Below, in pieces: positions 10,312-19,164 of a stretch of 23,964 nucleotides of DNA; the first letter of the stretch is position 1, and every line of letters starts with the position of its first letter. A model generated the notes under the pieces. The model did no database searches and had not been told where the DNA came from. It saw only the letters and a program-made list of their open reading frames with translations. Origin of the DNA: Rickettsia typhi (GTDB lineage: Bacteria; Pseudomonadota; Alphaproteobacteria; Rickettsiales; Rickettsiaceae); contig CAMCMD010000020.1 of the NCBI GenBank assembly GCA_945875975.1, positions 1 to 23,964 on the forward strand, read 5' to 3'. The translations under genes were made by a program, and so were the position numbers.

Positions 10312-10328
10312 TAATATATCTCCTGTTT

Positions 10329-10382
10329 TTTGTTAGTTATACCTCCGCACAAACTAAAGACCTGCTAAAGCAGACTAACAAA
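10329..10382 (-). promoter_or_regulatory. Structured 5' leader upstream of rpsB
   Basis: A perfect 9-bp inverted repeat, TTTGTTAGT (10329-10337) and ACTAACAAA (10374-10382), encloses a second hairpin CTGC TAAA GCAG (10362-10373). In the minus-strand transcript this gives a two-level structure whose outer stem closes only a few bases before the rpsB Shine-Dalgarno AGGAG (about 10320-10324). Leaders of ribosomal protein operons often bind the encoded protein, and S2 leaders are known in other bacteria. No match to a named RNA family can be claimed from inspection. Confidence 0.4.
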
Positions 10383-10453
10383 GCTTATGCGTGTGAATTT
10401 CTTGTTCTTAATTTTCTAAAAGATCAAGAGGGGCCGATCATATAACAAATAAG

Positions 10454-11236
10454 CTAAGTGAGCAACAAGAATTTACTTTGATGAGATTTGAGAAGTAACT
10501 GCGCTAGAATTTGCTCAGAAACAGAGTCCCAGCTATATATCGATCCGAGGTCGTTCAAAAAATCAAGCCCCTTTTTATGAATAATTTGAGGATAAAATTT
10601 TGACTGAAAGGCTCGGATTACGTAATTTGTTTGCATATCAAACTCTGCAGTGTTTTCTATTTTATAACCAAGCTGGGTAAGATTATTTTGTAGTTTTTTT
10701 ATCCTGTTGCCTTTATCACCAAAGCGGTATAGTTCCTTATATTCTAAATATTCTAATTCGGGTATATCATGCCAAAGCCCAAGATTATTATTAGCAAAGA
10801 ATCTCCAATCAAAAAATATACCTGGGTCGATCTTTCTATCCGGCGCTACGTCAGAGTGGCCAATAAAATTTACTAAAGGGATATCATATTTTTCTACTAA
10901 TATTTTACTAAGGCTTAGACAGGAATTAATTTGTTCTTGGGAAAATTCATTATTACCTAAATTATCTAGCTCTATCCCTATAGAATTTTGATTAAGAGCT
11001 GACTCGCCTTTCCAAAAGCTTTTCCCGGCATGCCAAGCTATTTTATCATCCGCAACAAGTTGAAATATTTTTCCACTTTCTTTAATTAGGTAATGAGCAC
11101 TAACTTCTGATTCTTTATCGATTAATCGGGATAAAGCTGCATCAAATAGCATTTGGGTAAAATGAACAATTATATATTCAATTGGTTTTGTCCGAATGCT
11201 AAAATTTGGCGATGTAAAATTAGTATTAATTAGCAT
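10454..11236 (-). CDS. N-acetylmuramoyl-L-alanine amidase (AmpD/AmiD family)
   Basis: It cleaves the amide bond between N-acetylmuramic acid and the stem peptide of peptidoglycan fragments. The Amidase_2 domain spans residues about 10-150 with Zn ligands His25 (VHFTQ), His127 (IGHSDVAPDRK) and Asp137 (DPG), and likely catalytic Glu89 (SIGIELDN) and Lys135. A C-terminal PG_binding_1-like domain (about 170-225, YRFGDKGNRIKKLQNNLTQLGY) makes it like AmiD and the Rickettsia amidase rather than cytosolic AmpD. No signal peptide or lipobox is visible at the start MLINTNFTSPNF, so its location is uncertain. It is divergent from lepB with 89 bp between them. In a Rickettsia-like cell with thin or reduced murein it would serve recycling or remodelling, perhaps limiting release of immunogenic muropeptides (inference). 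Confidence 0.9.
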   Translation of the reverse strand: MLINTNFTSPNFSIRTKPIEYIIVHFTQMLFDAALSRLIDKESEVSAHYLIKESGKIFQLVADDKIAWHAGKSFWKGESALNQNSIGIELDNLGNNEFSQEQINSCLSLSKILVEKYDIPLVNFIGHSDVAPDRKIDPGIFFDWRFFANNNLGLWHDIPELEYLEYKELYRFGDKGNRIKKLQNNLTQLGYKIENTAEFDMQTNYVIRAFQSKFYPQIIHKKGLDFLNDLGSIYSWDSVSEQILAQLLLKSHQSKFLLLT

Positions 11237-11325
11237 AAAAATATGGATTAATTTTATTTTGGAAGCTAGTATAGCGCAAGAATTTACTTTTTTCTAAATA
11301 ATAACTTAAAATTAAGGGATCTAAA

Positions 11326-12126
11326 TTGACTAAAAAAGAAACTTCTAATCATCCTGTACCAAAATCGCTTAGCTCTGAAGCATTTTCTTTATTAGTTGTT
11401 ATTATTTTAGCCCTTGGGGTTAGAATTTTTGTTTTAGAACTTTTTTATGTTCCTACTGGCTCAATGAAGGCGACAATTTTGGAAGGAGACTATATTTTCT
11501 CTACTAAGTATAGTTATGGTTATAGTATCTATTCTTTCCCATTTAATCCTGATATATTTGAAGATCGTATATTTGCAAATGTACCAGAACATGGGGATGT
11601 AATTATTATGCGTCCGCCACATGATATGAAAGAACGATATATAAAGAGATTATTCGGGTTACCTGGTGATAAAATACAAATTATCGATGATCTTATTTAT
11701 ATAAATGAAACGCCTATTACAAGGGTGGAAGTAGGCGATTACTTAGATGAAGAAGGTATAAATTTTAGGAAATTCAAAGAAACATTACCAAATGGTTCTA
11801 GTTATTTTTCTTATAAAATGAAATATCCTTCAACCAAAATCACTGTTGATCACAGTAATTTTGGTCCACATATAGTCGAACCAGGTAGGTATTTTTTTAT
11901 TGGGGATAATCGGGACAACTCTGGAGATAGTAGATATCAACTTGGCACAGTACCCTTTAGAAATTTTATTGCTAAAGGGCGGTTTGTTCTTTTTTCAACA
12001 AAACAAGTGCTATGGGATCCACGTGAAGGTTTTTTGGGACAGATTAAAAGAGTTGGGACTTGGTTTATGTCAATAAGATGCAGCCGATTTTTTAATAGCT
12101 TATATGAACCAGATACAAGTAAATGA
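11326..12126 (+). CDS. lepB: Signal peptidase I
   Basis: Membrane-bound serine/lysine protease that removes signal peptides from exported proteins on the periplasmic face. One hydrophobic segment at residues about 19-40 anchors it, directly followed by VPTGSMKATI with catalytic Ser46. The general-base Lys107 is in RYIKRLFGLPGDK, and the family box GDNRDNSGDSR lies near 190-200. There are 266 residues, the alphaproteobacterial length. The start is TTG at 11326, preceded by AAGGGA (11314-11319) at six bases. It overlaps rnc by an ATGA junction, so lepB-rnc-era is a tight operon as in Rickettsia. It should process the autotransporter and the parvulin encoded in this window. Confidence 0.96.
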   Translation: MTKKETSNHPVPKSLSSEAFSLLVVIILALGVRIFVLELFYVPTGSMKATILEGDYIFSTKYSYGYSIYSFPFNPDIFEDRIFANVPEHGDVIIMRPPHDMKERYIKRLFGLPGDKIQIIDDLIYINETPITRVEVGDYLDEEGINFRKFKETLPNGSSYFSYKMKYPSTKITVDHSNFGPHIVEPGRYFFIGDNRDNSGDSRYQLGTVPFRNFIAKGRFVLFSTKQVLWDPREGFLGQIKRVGTWFMSIRCSRFFNSLYEPDTSK

Positions 12127-12809
12127 TTGATTCTGCAAAACAGATTGGTGGCCTGGAAGATGCTCTTAAATACAAATTCAAAAATCTTGCCTTAGTAAAA
12201 GAAGCTTTGAGTCATCCGTCTCTAAAGCAACAAGATAATACAATTGCTGATTACGAACGACTTGAGTTGCTCGGCGATTCTATTTTAGGCTTCCTCATTA
12301 CTGAAATGATTTTCAATAATTTTACTTTTTATGAAGAGGGTAGCATTGCAAAAATCAAAGCCTATGTTGTGTCGCGGGAAACTATCGTAAAAGTAGCAGA
12401 AACGCTTGGTCTTGCTGAATATATTGTGATGACTGCTGGCGAAGAAAAATCTGGAGGGAAAACGAATCAAAATAATATTGAAAATGTTATGGAAGCACTG
12501 CTTGCTGCGATATATCTCGATAGTGATATTCATCAGGTAAGAAAAATAGTTCAAGATTTATGGTTTAAATATATTGAAAATGTAGATTTTAGTGCGATTG
12601 ATCCAAAATCCTCTTTACAAGAATGGATGCAGCACAAAAATCACGGTACACCCTTTTATGAAGTAATCAATAAAGAGGGGCCCGTTCATGCTCCTGTGTT
12701 TACTGTGCAAGTTAAGGTTGGCAAGCATCAACAAATAGCAACAGGCAAGTCAATCAAAGAGGCTGAAAAAGAAGCAGCAAGAAAGTTATTGAATAGATTG
12801 AAGAAGTAA
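12123..12809 (+). CDS. rnc: Ribonuclease III
   Basis: Double-strand-specific endoribonuclease that processes rRNA precursors and structured mRNAs. The RNase III domain (about 10-145) carries ERLELLGDSIL (Glu45, Glu48, Asp52) and the second metal motif ENVMEALLAAIYLD with Glu124. At the position equivalent to E. coli Asp114 there is Asn121. The double-stranded RNA-binding domain covers about 155-226, ending IKEAEKEAARKLLNRL. The length, 228 residues, is normal. Its ATG overlaps the lepB stop, and era follows after three bases. The Asn substitution may be a lineage feature rather than a lesion, since the rest of the active site is intact. Confidence 0.97.
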   Translation: MIDSAKQIGGLEDALKYKFKNLALVKEALSHPSLKQQDNTIADYERLELLGDSILGFLITEMIFNNFTFYEEGSIAKIKAYVVSRETIVKVAETLGLAEYIVMTAGEEKSGGKTNQNNIENVMEALLAAIYLDSDIHQVRKIVQDLWFKYIENVDFSAIDPKSSLQEWMQHKNHGTPFYEVINKEGPVHAPVFTVQVKVGKHQQIATGKSIKEAEKEAARKLLNRLKK

Positions 12810-12812
12810 CGC

Positions 12813-13694
12813 ATGAAAAAGTCTCTTTCAGTCTGCATAGTCGGAAAACCCAACGCGGGTAAATCAACTCTGCTAAATCGAATTATAGGTCAGAAACTTT
12901 CTATAGTTACGCCCAAAGTACAAACTACTCGTTCAATAATCACGGGCATAGTAACACTCGATGATGTTCAGCTTGTTTTGTTTGATACACCTGGTATTTT
13001 TGAGCCAAAAAGGAGGCTTGAAAAAGCTATGGTGCGTTGTGCTTGGTCAAGCCTTAGTAGTGCGGATATGATTGTATTAATCATCGATAGTTCATCTAAA
13101 TTAGATGATATTATGCAGGAGATTATTAAAAGAATAGGATCCGTTAGTAAGAAAATAGTTATTTTGATGAATAAAATCGATTTGCAGTCAAAGCACTATA
13201 TGAATAATATGAGTTTTGCTTCGCAAGTAGCCCCTCAAGCTAAAATATTTAATATATCAGCACTTGATGGTAATGGTGTGGAGAGTTTTCTTGCCTTCTT
13301 GAAAGAAAATGCAACCGATGCTGGCTGGATGTATGAAGAAGATGATATAACCAATTTACCCGCCCGCTTTCTAGCCAGCGAAATTACTAGAGAGCAATTA
13401 TTTCTTCAACTGCACCAAGAACTGCCTTACAACTTAACTGTAGAGTGTGAAAGTTGGCAGGAGCAAAAGAATGGATCGATAAAAGTTAATCAAGTAATCA
13501 TAGTAGGTAGAGATATCCATAAAAATATGATTATTGGCAAACATGGTAGCAAGATAAAGGAAATAGGCTCTATAGCCAGAGTCAATATTGAAGAATTACT
13601 TGGCCGAAAGATTCATTTATTTCTCTTTGTAAAGGTTAGAGAAAATTGGGAAGATAATCCAGAACTATATCATAATATGGGTTTGAAGTATTAA
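12813..13694 (+). CDS. era: GTPase Era
   Basis: Ribosome-assembly GTPase that binds the 3' end of 16S rRNA. G1 is GKPNAGKS (11-18), the switch TTR is at 38-40, G3 is DTPG (58-61), and G4 is NKID near 119. The C-terminal KH domain (about 225-270) has the GKHGSKIKEIG loop. With 293 residues it is complete. It begins three bases after rnc, whose last codons (GAAGAAG) may serve as the ribosome binding site, and it ends the lepB operon. RNase III makes the pre-rRNA cut and Era then acts on the maturing subunit, so the pairing makes functional sense. Confidence 0.97.
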   Translation: MKKSLSVCIVGKPNAGKSTLLNRIIGQKLSIVTPKVQTTRSIITGIVTLDDVQLVLFDTPGIFEPKRRLEKAMVRCAWSSLSSADMIVLIIDSSSKLDDIMQEIIKRIGSVSKKIVILMNKIDLQSKHYMNNMSFASQVAPQAKIFNISALDGNGVESFLAFLKENATDAGWMYEEDDITNLPARFLASEITREQLFLQLHQELPYNLTVECESWQEQKNGSIKVNQVIIVGRDIHKNMIIGKHGSKIKEIGSIARVNIEELLGRKIHLFLFVKVRENWEDNPELYHNMGLKY

Positions 13695-13909
13695 TAAGTT
13701 ATTGCCTCTTGCCTATAACTTCCTTTATGGTCCTTTCACTGAATTATCATATTAACAAAATATAATACATAAAACAACTTATGCTTATTCTAATTCAGCA
13801 ATCGATAGACTACATGTAATTCTAACCCCTCAATGAACCATATCTTAATATCTGCCCATTAATAAAAATCTTAAACTATTATCTTTAGATTTATTAATTA
13901 TAAATCGCG
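13695..13909. other. Intergenic region between convergent era and sco; weak hairpin
   Basis: These 215 bp hold no gene or tRNA that I can support. A 7-bp inverted repeat, AAGTTAT (13696-13702) and ATAACTT (13715-13721), starts two bases after the era stop and may end era transcription, but there is no T-run behind it. The remaining sequence is AT-rich. In Rickettsia, as I recall, ruvC follows era; no RuvC motif is visible here. Confidence 0.3.
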
Positions 13910-14545
13910 CTATTTATTAATTCTTATATATTCAATGATTTCTTCTGGCGTAGAACTCATATAGAAATGTTTCATATATTTGCCATTTTTGTCCATTAAA
14001 TAGACAAAAGAGGAGTGATCAATCATATATTTACCTTCTGCATGATTCTGATTTTCAGCTTTTGCATAAAATACTTTATAAAGATCAGCTACTTTTTTTA
14101 TTGTGGTTTCATCAGCAGTAAGCCCAATAAATTTAGGATGAAAATGACCTAAATACTCCTTCATTAGGGCAGGGGTATCCCTCGCTGGATCAACTGTGAT
14201 AAAGATTGGTAAAATATCGATTTGGTATTTTTCAAGAGTAGAGAGCACGTTGCTGAGTTTTTGTAAGGATGTCGGGCAAATGTCTGGGCAATAAGTAAAG
14301 CCAAAATAGACTAAGCTCAAGCGGCCTTTCATCATATTACTGTTGAATTCCCTACCATTTTGATCGGTAAGAATAAAATCTCCTCCTATTTGGACATCTT
14401 CTTTAAAAGCTCCACCGTGGCCAGCTAAAGGCTTATCTGGTAGTTCAATAGCAAGTAAGATATACAGCGATAAGATACCAATTACCGCGCTCAAAATAAT
14501 AATTAACCTAGTAACTTTCCTGGAAGAGTTTTGGTTATCATTCAT
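13910..14545 (-). CDS. sco: Sco1/SenC family copper chaperone
   Basis: Membrane-anchored thioredoxin-fold protein that helps build the CuA centre of cytochrome c oxidase. One hydrophobic segment at residues about 13-35 anchors it in the inner membrane, with the domain outside. The copper-binding set is visible: FTYCPDICP (Cys86, Cys90) and His177 in MIDHSSFVYL, plus VDPARDTP. The start is ATG 14545, two bases after the hemB stop; a longer open frame to 14623 would run back into hemB and adds residues unlike the family. It has 211 residues, typical for Sco proteins. The neighbouring hemB gives a respiratory theme of heme synthesis and oxidase assembly. The cell is therefore expected to respire with an aa3-type oxidase. 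Confidence 0.92.
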   Translation of the reverse strand: MNDNQNSSRKVTRLIIILSAVIGILSLYILLAIELPDKPLAGHGGAFKEDVQIGGDFILTDQNGREFNSNMMKGRLSLVYFGFTYCPDICPTSLQKLSNVLSTLEKYQIDILPIFITVDPARDTPALMKEYLGHFHPKFIGLTADETTIKKVADLYKVFYAKAENQNHAEGKYMIDHSSFVYLMDKNGKYMKHFYMSSTPEEIIEYIRINK

Positions 14546-14547
14546 TC

Positions 14548-15528
14548 TTATTTCTCTAATAATTCCACAACTTCTAGAGCTGCATAGGTAAATATAGCTG
14601 AGGCACCAGCACGCTTTATACAAATCAATGATTCAACTATAGATTGTTCCCAATTTAAAGCACCGTTCTCTGCAGCGAATTTAAGCATTGCATATTCTCC
14701 GGATACTTGATAGGCCAAGATATGGGTATTAAAACTCTGTGACGCTTCCCTAATTACATCTAAATAAGGCATACCAGGCTTGATCATGATCATATCTGCG
14801 CCTTCTTCAATATCATGTTCTATTTCTTTCAAGGCTTCTCGAATGTTCCGAGGATCCATTTGATAAGAAGCTTTGCACAGATATTTTCCTTGGTTGCTAC
14901 CAACAGCCTCTCTAAAAGGACCATAAAAACTAGAATTATATTTGGCTGCGTAAGCAAGTATATTGACGTGAATAAACCCTGCACTATCAAGATTATCACG
15001 GATGGCCATAATTCTGCCATCCATCATGTCGGATGGAGCAACAATATCTACACCAGCTTTTGCTAGGATTAATGCCTGATTAGAGAGAGCTTCAATGGTC
15101 TCATCATTATCTACATCACCGTCAACTAAAATACCATCATGACCGTGAATAGTGTATGGATCAAGTGCCACATCGCAAATTATCCCAATAGTCAGTCCTG
15201 CATTTTTTAATGTACGAACAGTTCTGCAAATAAGATTATCCAAGCTATATGCTTCATCTGCAAACTCAGATTTTAACTCTTTATCAATCACTGGAAATAA
15301 AGCAATTGCTTTTAATCCTCTTTTTTCTGCTTCTTTAGCTGTTAAGACTACCTGATCAATCGATTGACGAAATATACCAGGCATTGTTTTAATTTCCTGC
15401 CTTTGGTTTCCTCCTTCAATAACAAAAATTGGCAAAATTAAATTCTCGGCTGCCAATTTAGTCTCAGCATTCAAGTCTCTGAGCCACCCAGTGCGGCGAT
15501 TGCGTCGTAATCTTACTATAGGGTACAT
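14548..15528 (-). CDS. hemB: Delta-aminolevulinic acid dehydratase (porphobilinogen synthase)
   Basis: It condenses two 5-aminolevulinate molecules to porphobilinogen in heme synthesis. The two Schiff-base lysines are Lys196 (AYAAKYNSSFYGPF) and Lys250 (MIKPGMPYLD). The metal site reads ICDVALDPYTIHGHDG (118-132): aspartates stand where the E. coli-type Zn enzyme has cysteines, so this is the Mg/K-type enzyme common in alphaproteobacteria. It has 326 residues and is complete. The start MYPIVRLRRNRRTGWLRDL is typical, although there is no obvious Shine-Dalgarno before ATG 15528. It lies 33 bp after the amidotransferase gene and two bases before sco, so it may belong to a long secA-led transcript. 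Confidence 0.97.
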   Translation of the reverse strand: MYPIVRLRRNRRTGWLRDLNAETKLAAENLILPIFVIEGGNQRQEIKTMPGIFRQSIDQVVLTAKEAEKRGLKAIALFPVIDKELKSEFADEAYSLDNLICRTVRTLKNAGLTIGIICDVALDPYTIHGHDGILVDGDVDNDETIEALSNQALILAKAGVDIVAPSDMMDGRIMAIRDNLDSAGFIHVNILAYAAKYNSSFYGPFREAVGSNQGKYLCKASYQMDPRNIREALKEIEHDIEEGADMIMIKPGMPYLDVIREASQSFNTHILAYQVSGEYAMLKFAAENGALNWEQSIVESLICIKRAGASAIFTYAALEVVELLEK

Positions 15529-15561
15529 TATGATATCATTTTAAGTTAAATAAATTAGATG

Positions 15562-16287
15562 TTATACAACCTTTGAGGATACTTCAACTAGTCTTTTAAA
15601 CAAATTAGCATCCAATTCTGAATTGACATATTCACAGTGCCATTGTACCCCAACAAGAAATCTATGATTCTTAGACTCTATGGCTTCGATAATACCATCA
15701 TCTGCTCTTGCAGAAACAGTTAACCCTGTGCCAACCATATCTATTGCTTGGTGATGGGTAGTATTTACCATCATTGTTCCTCTGGGTGAGAGCTCCCAGA
15801 GTAAGGTATCAGCATCAATAACTATAGAGTGAGAAGGTTCATGTTTTGGGTGCGGTTGTTCGTGATTAATATGGCTTTTATAGTAATCGGGAATATGTTG
15901 GATGAGGGTGCCACCTAGCACAACATTTATTACCTGCAATCCATTACATATGCCTAATATAGGTATATTTCTCTCAATAGCACGTTTTGTTAATTTTAAC
16001 TCAAATTCTGCTCTTACATCATTTGTTTTAACCCGATCTGATTTTAATTCTTGACCATAAAATTTAGGGTTTATATCTTCATCTCCTCCAGGTATGATAA
16101 GGCCATCTACGAGGTCCAGTAAGCGATCGACATTATCGCTATATGTAATCATGATTGCTATCCCACCATATTTTTCTACGCAGTCTGAGTAATCCTTTCT
16201 TAAAGCATACCAAGGGCGGTGTGCATAAGAGTATTTTTCGCTATCTTTTGCAAGATCGAGAACAATTCCAATTACTGGCTTTTTCAT
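15562..16287 (-). CDS. Class I glutamine amidotransferase-like hydrolase (peptidase C26)
   Basis: Member of the gamma-glutamyl-gamma-aminobutyrate hydrolase (PuuD-like) family; the true substrate is not evident. The catalytic nucleophile Cys114 is in ILGICNGLQVINVVLGG, and His217 and Glu219 are in GVQWHCEYV, completing the triad. IIPGGDEDINP (64-74) and NTTHHQAI (175-182) are family motifs. The start is ATG 16287, four bases after the secA stop, with AGG shortly upstream; the open frame continues to 16386 but would overlap secA and lacks family resemblance there. It has 241 residues. It could cleave gamma-glutamyl amides for nitrogen or polyamine turnover, but no other putrescine-pathway gene is nearby. 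Confidence 0.85.
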   Translation of the reverse strand: MKKPVIGIVLDLAKDSEKYSYAHRPWYALRKDYSDCVEKYGGIAIMITYSDNVDRLLDLVDGLIIPGGDEDINPKFYGQELKSDRVKTNDVRAEFELKLTKRAIERNIPILGICNGLQVINVVLGGTLIQHIPDYYKSHINHEQPHPKHEPSHSIVIDADTLLWELSPRGTMMVNTTHHQAIDMVGTGLTVSARADDGIIEAIESKNHRFLVGVQWHCEYVNSELDANLFKRLVEVSSKVV

Positions 16288-16291
16288 AGAC

Positions 16292-19018
16292 CTAATCTTC
16301 CACCCCGTGACAATGTTTATATTTTTTGCCGGATTCACATGGGCATAGATCGTTTCTACTAATTTTCCCCCATGTTTGGGAGTCATTAGGGTCTCGATCT
16401 TTTGGATCTACATATGATTTAAACGGCTGCACTTTTGCATCAATTGCAGTGCCAGAGTTATATTTTTCAAAGGCTGGATCGCTGCGACTAGTTTGCATCT
16501 TTTGTAGCTCTTTATTCGCAAGAGCCATGGACTGCCTATTAACATGCTCAGTATCTATGTGTAGATAACAAATTCGTTGAATAAACAACTCTCTTAAATA
16601 ATCCAGCATTCCTTCGAATAAACCAAACGCCTCTCTTTTATACTCATTTAGTGGGTCTTTTTGTCCATAGGCTCTAAGAGAAATACCTTGGCGTAAGTAG
16701 TCAAGGTTGTGTAAGTGCTCTTTCCAAACCTGATCGAGTGTGGTCAGTAATAGATATTTGGAAGCGGAATTCATTAAATCTTGTCCATAATCGGATAGTT
16801 TTTTCTCATACAGAGAGTTCACTCTATTATATAAAATAGTGCTGATTTCTTCTTCGGCTCCTTCAATAGCAGCAAGCTCATCTATTGGGAATTCCATTGC
16901 AAATGTTCTGTGAATATCGGCGCTTAGCTCATCAATTTGCCAATCTTCTCTCAGAGAATTTGGGTTAATATATTTCTGTACCATATTAGAACATAAATGC
17001 TCACTCATACTTGAAACAAAAGCACTTACATCATCAGAGGCAATGATTTCATTTCTTTGTTCATACACGATCTTACGTTGATCGTTCATCACATCATCAA
17101 ATTTAAGTAAGTTCTTACGAATTTCATAATTGTGACCCTCAACCTTCTGTTGGGCTTTTTCCAAAGACCTACTGATCATAGGGTGATAAATTGCTTCTCC
17201 ATCTTTGAGACCAAGAGTTCTAAGTACGCCAGAAATCCTATCAGAAGCGAAGATGCGCATAAGATCATCTTCAAGTGACAAGAAAAACTTTGTCTGTCCA
17301 GGATCACCTTGACGACCAGATCTGCCTCGCAACTGATTATCGATTCTTCGGCTTTCGTGTCTCTCAGTTCCGATTACGTACAATCCACCCGTGGCCAGGA
17401 CTTTTTCCTTTTCAACTTTCACCTCTTGTTTTATGCGCTGAATCTCTAGTTGCCTTTGAGTCTCAGTTAATGATTCGCTTAAGTTTTCAATTATCATTTC
17501 TGGATTTCCACCAAGCATTATATCCGTTCCTCTGCCTGCCATGTTAGTAGCGATTGTAACTGCTTTAAACCTACCGGCCTGGGCAATAACATATGCTTCA
17601 TGTTCATGCATTTTGGCATTAAGAACATTATGTTGAATTTTGTTTCTAGTTAGTTCTTTTGAAATTTCTTCAGATTTTTCAATACTAATAGTACCAACGA
17701 GAACTGGTTGACCACGCTCGTAGCACTCTTTGATTAAATCAATCAACGCTAAATATTTTTCAGCTTTGGTGCCGTAAATAACATCATCATAGTCAATTCT
17801 AGTAATTTTATTGTGAGTAGGAACCGACACAACATCTAGATTATAAATGTCCTTTAATTCTCCCGCTTCTGTCATAGCAGTTCCAGTCATACCAGATAGT
17901 TTTGGGTACATCCTAAAATAGTTTTGAAATGTTACAGAAGCTAATGTTTGATTTTCATTTTGAATAGGAACATTTTCTTTTGCCTCAAGAGCTTGATGCA
18001 AACCGTCAGAATATCTCCTCCCATCCATCACGCGACCGGTGAATTCATCGATAATCAGCACTTTTTTATCTTGTATTAAGTAATCAACGTCTTTAGCAAA
18101 AATAAAATGAGCTCTAAGAGATTGGTTAATGTAGTGAACTAGATTCAGGTTATCAAAATCATATAGGCTTGAATGTTGTGCTATTAAGCTATGCTCTGCT
18201 AACATGAGCTCCATTTTGTTTATACCCTCTTCAGTGAGAGTTACCGATTTGGCTTTTTCATCGATTTCATAATCATCTTTATAGAGGTTTATAATAAGCT
18301 TGTTAATTTTGCCGTGCAGGTCTGTACTCGTATCGACTGGTCCAGAAATAATCAAAGGAGTTCTCGCCTCATCAATCAAGATTGAATCTACTTCGTCAAT
18401 AACAGCAAAGTTAAAAGGGCGTTGTACTCTTGATTCTTGTGTAAATTTCATATTGTCACGTAAGTAATCAAATCCCATCTCGTTGTTAGTTGCATAGGTG
18501 ATATCACAATTATATGCTTGCTTGCGCTCTGCGTCACTTATTTGGCTGATTACGCAGCCAACGCTCAGACCTAAAAACTTGAATACTTGCCCCATCCAGT
18601 CAGAATCTCTTTTTGCTAAGTAATCATTAACAGTAACGAGATGTGAGCCTTTTCCACTAAGAGCATTGAGATATAAGGCCAGTGTGGAAACAAGTGTTTT
18701 ACCCTCACCAGTGCGCATTTCAGTAATCATACCTCTATGCAATATTAAACCCCCAATAAGTTGTACATCGTAATGCCGTTGTCCTATAGAACGTTTAGCT
18801 GCTTCTCTTACAACCGCAAAGGCTTCATAAGTTATATCATCTAAAGTCTGTCCATCAGCCAGTTGCTGTTTGAATTGGTTTGTTTTGTCACGTAATTCCT
18901 CATCGGTTAAGCTTTGTATAGCCTCTTCATATTGATTGATTTTATGTACTTCTTTAAGAAATTTTTTTATTATTCTATCGTTTGCGGTGCCAAAAATTTT
19001 GGTAAGAAATGAAAACAT
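16292..19018 (-). CDS. secA: Protein translocase ATPase SecA
   Basis: Motor of the Sec pathway, driving unfolded proteins through SecYEG. NBD1 has RTGEGKT at 102-108 and [15 protein letters not shown] as Walker B. NBD2 has [23 protein letters not shown] and [14 protein letters not shown]. The helical scaffold follows, and the C-terminus (about 892-905) is a Zn-binding SEC-C motif, [14 protein letters not shown], in which the usual Gly after the second Cys is Glu. The start is ATG 19018, giving [15 protein letters not shown] and 908 residues, nearly the Rickettsia length; an upstream TTG at 19081 would add 21 residues without family support. No clear ribosome binding site precedes the ATG. It is divergent from the parvulin gene and leads into the amidotransferase. 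Confidence 0.97.
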   Translation of the reverse strand: MFSFLTKIFGTANDRIIKKFLKEVHKINQYEEAIQSLTDEELRDKTNQFKQQLADGQTLDDITYEAFAVVREAAKRSIGQRHYDVQLIGGLILHRGMITEMRTGEGKTLVSTLALYLNALSGKGSHLVTVNDYLAKRDSDWMGQVFKFLGLSVGCVISQISDAERKQAYNCDITYATNNEMGFDYLRDNMKFTQESRVQRPFNFAVIDEVDSILIDEARTPLIISGPVDTSTDLHGKINKLIINLYKDDYEIDEKAKSVTLTEEGINKMELMLAEHSLIAQHSSLYDFDNLNLVHYINQSLRAHFIFAKDVDYLIQDKKVLIIDEFTGRVMDGRRYSDGLHQALEAKENVPIQNENQTLASVTFQNYFRMYPKLSGMTGTAMTEAGELKDIYNLDVVSVPTHNKITRIDYDDVIYGTKAEKYLALIDLIKECYERGQPVLVGTISIEKSEEISKELTRNKIQHNVLNAKMHEHEAYVIAQAGRFKAVTIATNMAGRGTDIMLGGNPEMIIENLSESLTETQRQLEIQRIKQEVKVEKEKVLATGGLYVIGTERHESRRIDNQLRGRSGRQGDPGQTKFFLSLEDDLMRIFASDRISGVLRTLGLKDGEAIYHPMISRSLEKAQQKVEGHNYEIRKNLLKFDDVMNDQRKIVYEQRNEIIASDDVSAFVSSMSEHLCSNMVQKYINPNSLREDWQIDELSADIHRTFAMEFPIDELAAIEGAEEEISTILYNRVNSLYEKKLSDYGQDLMNSASKYLLLTTLDQVWKEHLHNLDYLRQGISLRAYGQKDPLNEYKREAFGLFEGMLDYLRELFIQRICYLHIDTEHVNRQSMALANKELQKMQTSRSDPAFEKYNSGTAIDAKVQPFKSYVDPKDRDPNDSQTWGKISRNDLCPCESGKKYKHCHGVED

Positions 19019-19056
19019 GTTTTGATAAGCCCTATAATTAATCACATATAAGATAT

Positions 19057-19094
19057 TGCATTTTACTAATTTTTCAAACAAATTGTAAAATGCA
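19057..19094. repeat. 10-bp inverted repeat in the secA/foldase divergent region
   Basis: TGCATTTTAC (19057-19066) and GTAAAATGCA (19085-19094) are perfect inverted copies around an 18-bp centre. The dyad lies in the 146-bp region between two divergent genes. Its right arm abuts a plausible -35 (TTGACT) of the foldase gene, and a possible secA promoter (TTGAAA, 16 bp, TATCTT on the minus strand) overlaps it. Spacing and position fit an operator, though it could also be a 5' UTR hairpin of secA. Confidence 0.5.
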
Positions 19095-19095
19095 T

Positions 19096-19124
19096 TTGAC
19101 TTTATCTAAATGAAGCTTTAAAAC
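19096..19124 (+). promoter_or_regulatory. Possible promoter of the parvulin gene
   Basis: TTGACT (19096-19101) is a near-consensus -35. Seventeen bases later TAAAAC (19119-19124) is a weak -10, with TTTAAA overlapping it at 15 bp. The leader to ATG 19165 would be about 35 nt. Confidence 0.3.
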
Positions 19125-19164
19125 CAACGATTATGAAACAATTAAATTGGATGAATTTTAAAGT

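Noticed and set aside
14546..14623. Longer Sco protein starting inside hemB
   Set aside because: The 26 extra residues come from an alternate frame of hemB; ATG 14545 gives the normal anchor-plus-domain length.
16288..16386. Longer amidotransferase overlapping secA
   Set aside because: The extension is the shadow frame of the secA 3' end, and MKKPVIGIVLD is a typical family start.
19019..19081. N-terminal extension of SecA from a TTG at 19081
   Set aside because: It adds 21 residues with no family support, and the conserved start [15 protein letters not shown] begins at ATG 19018.
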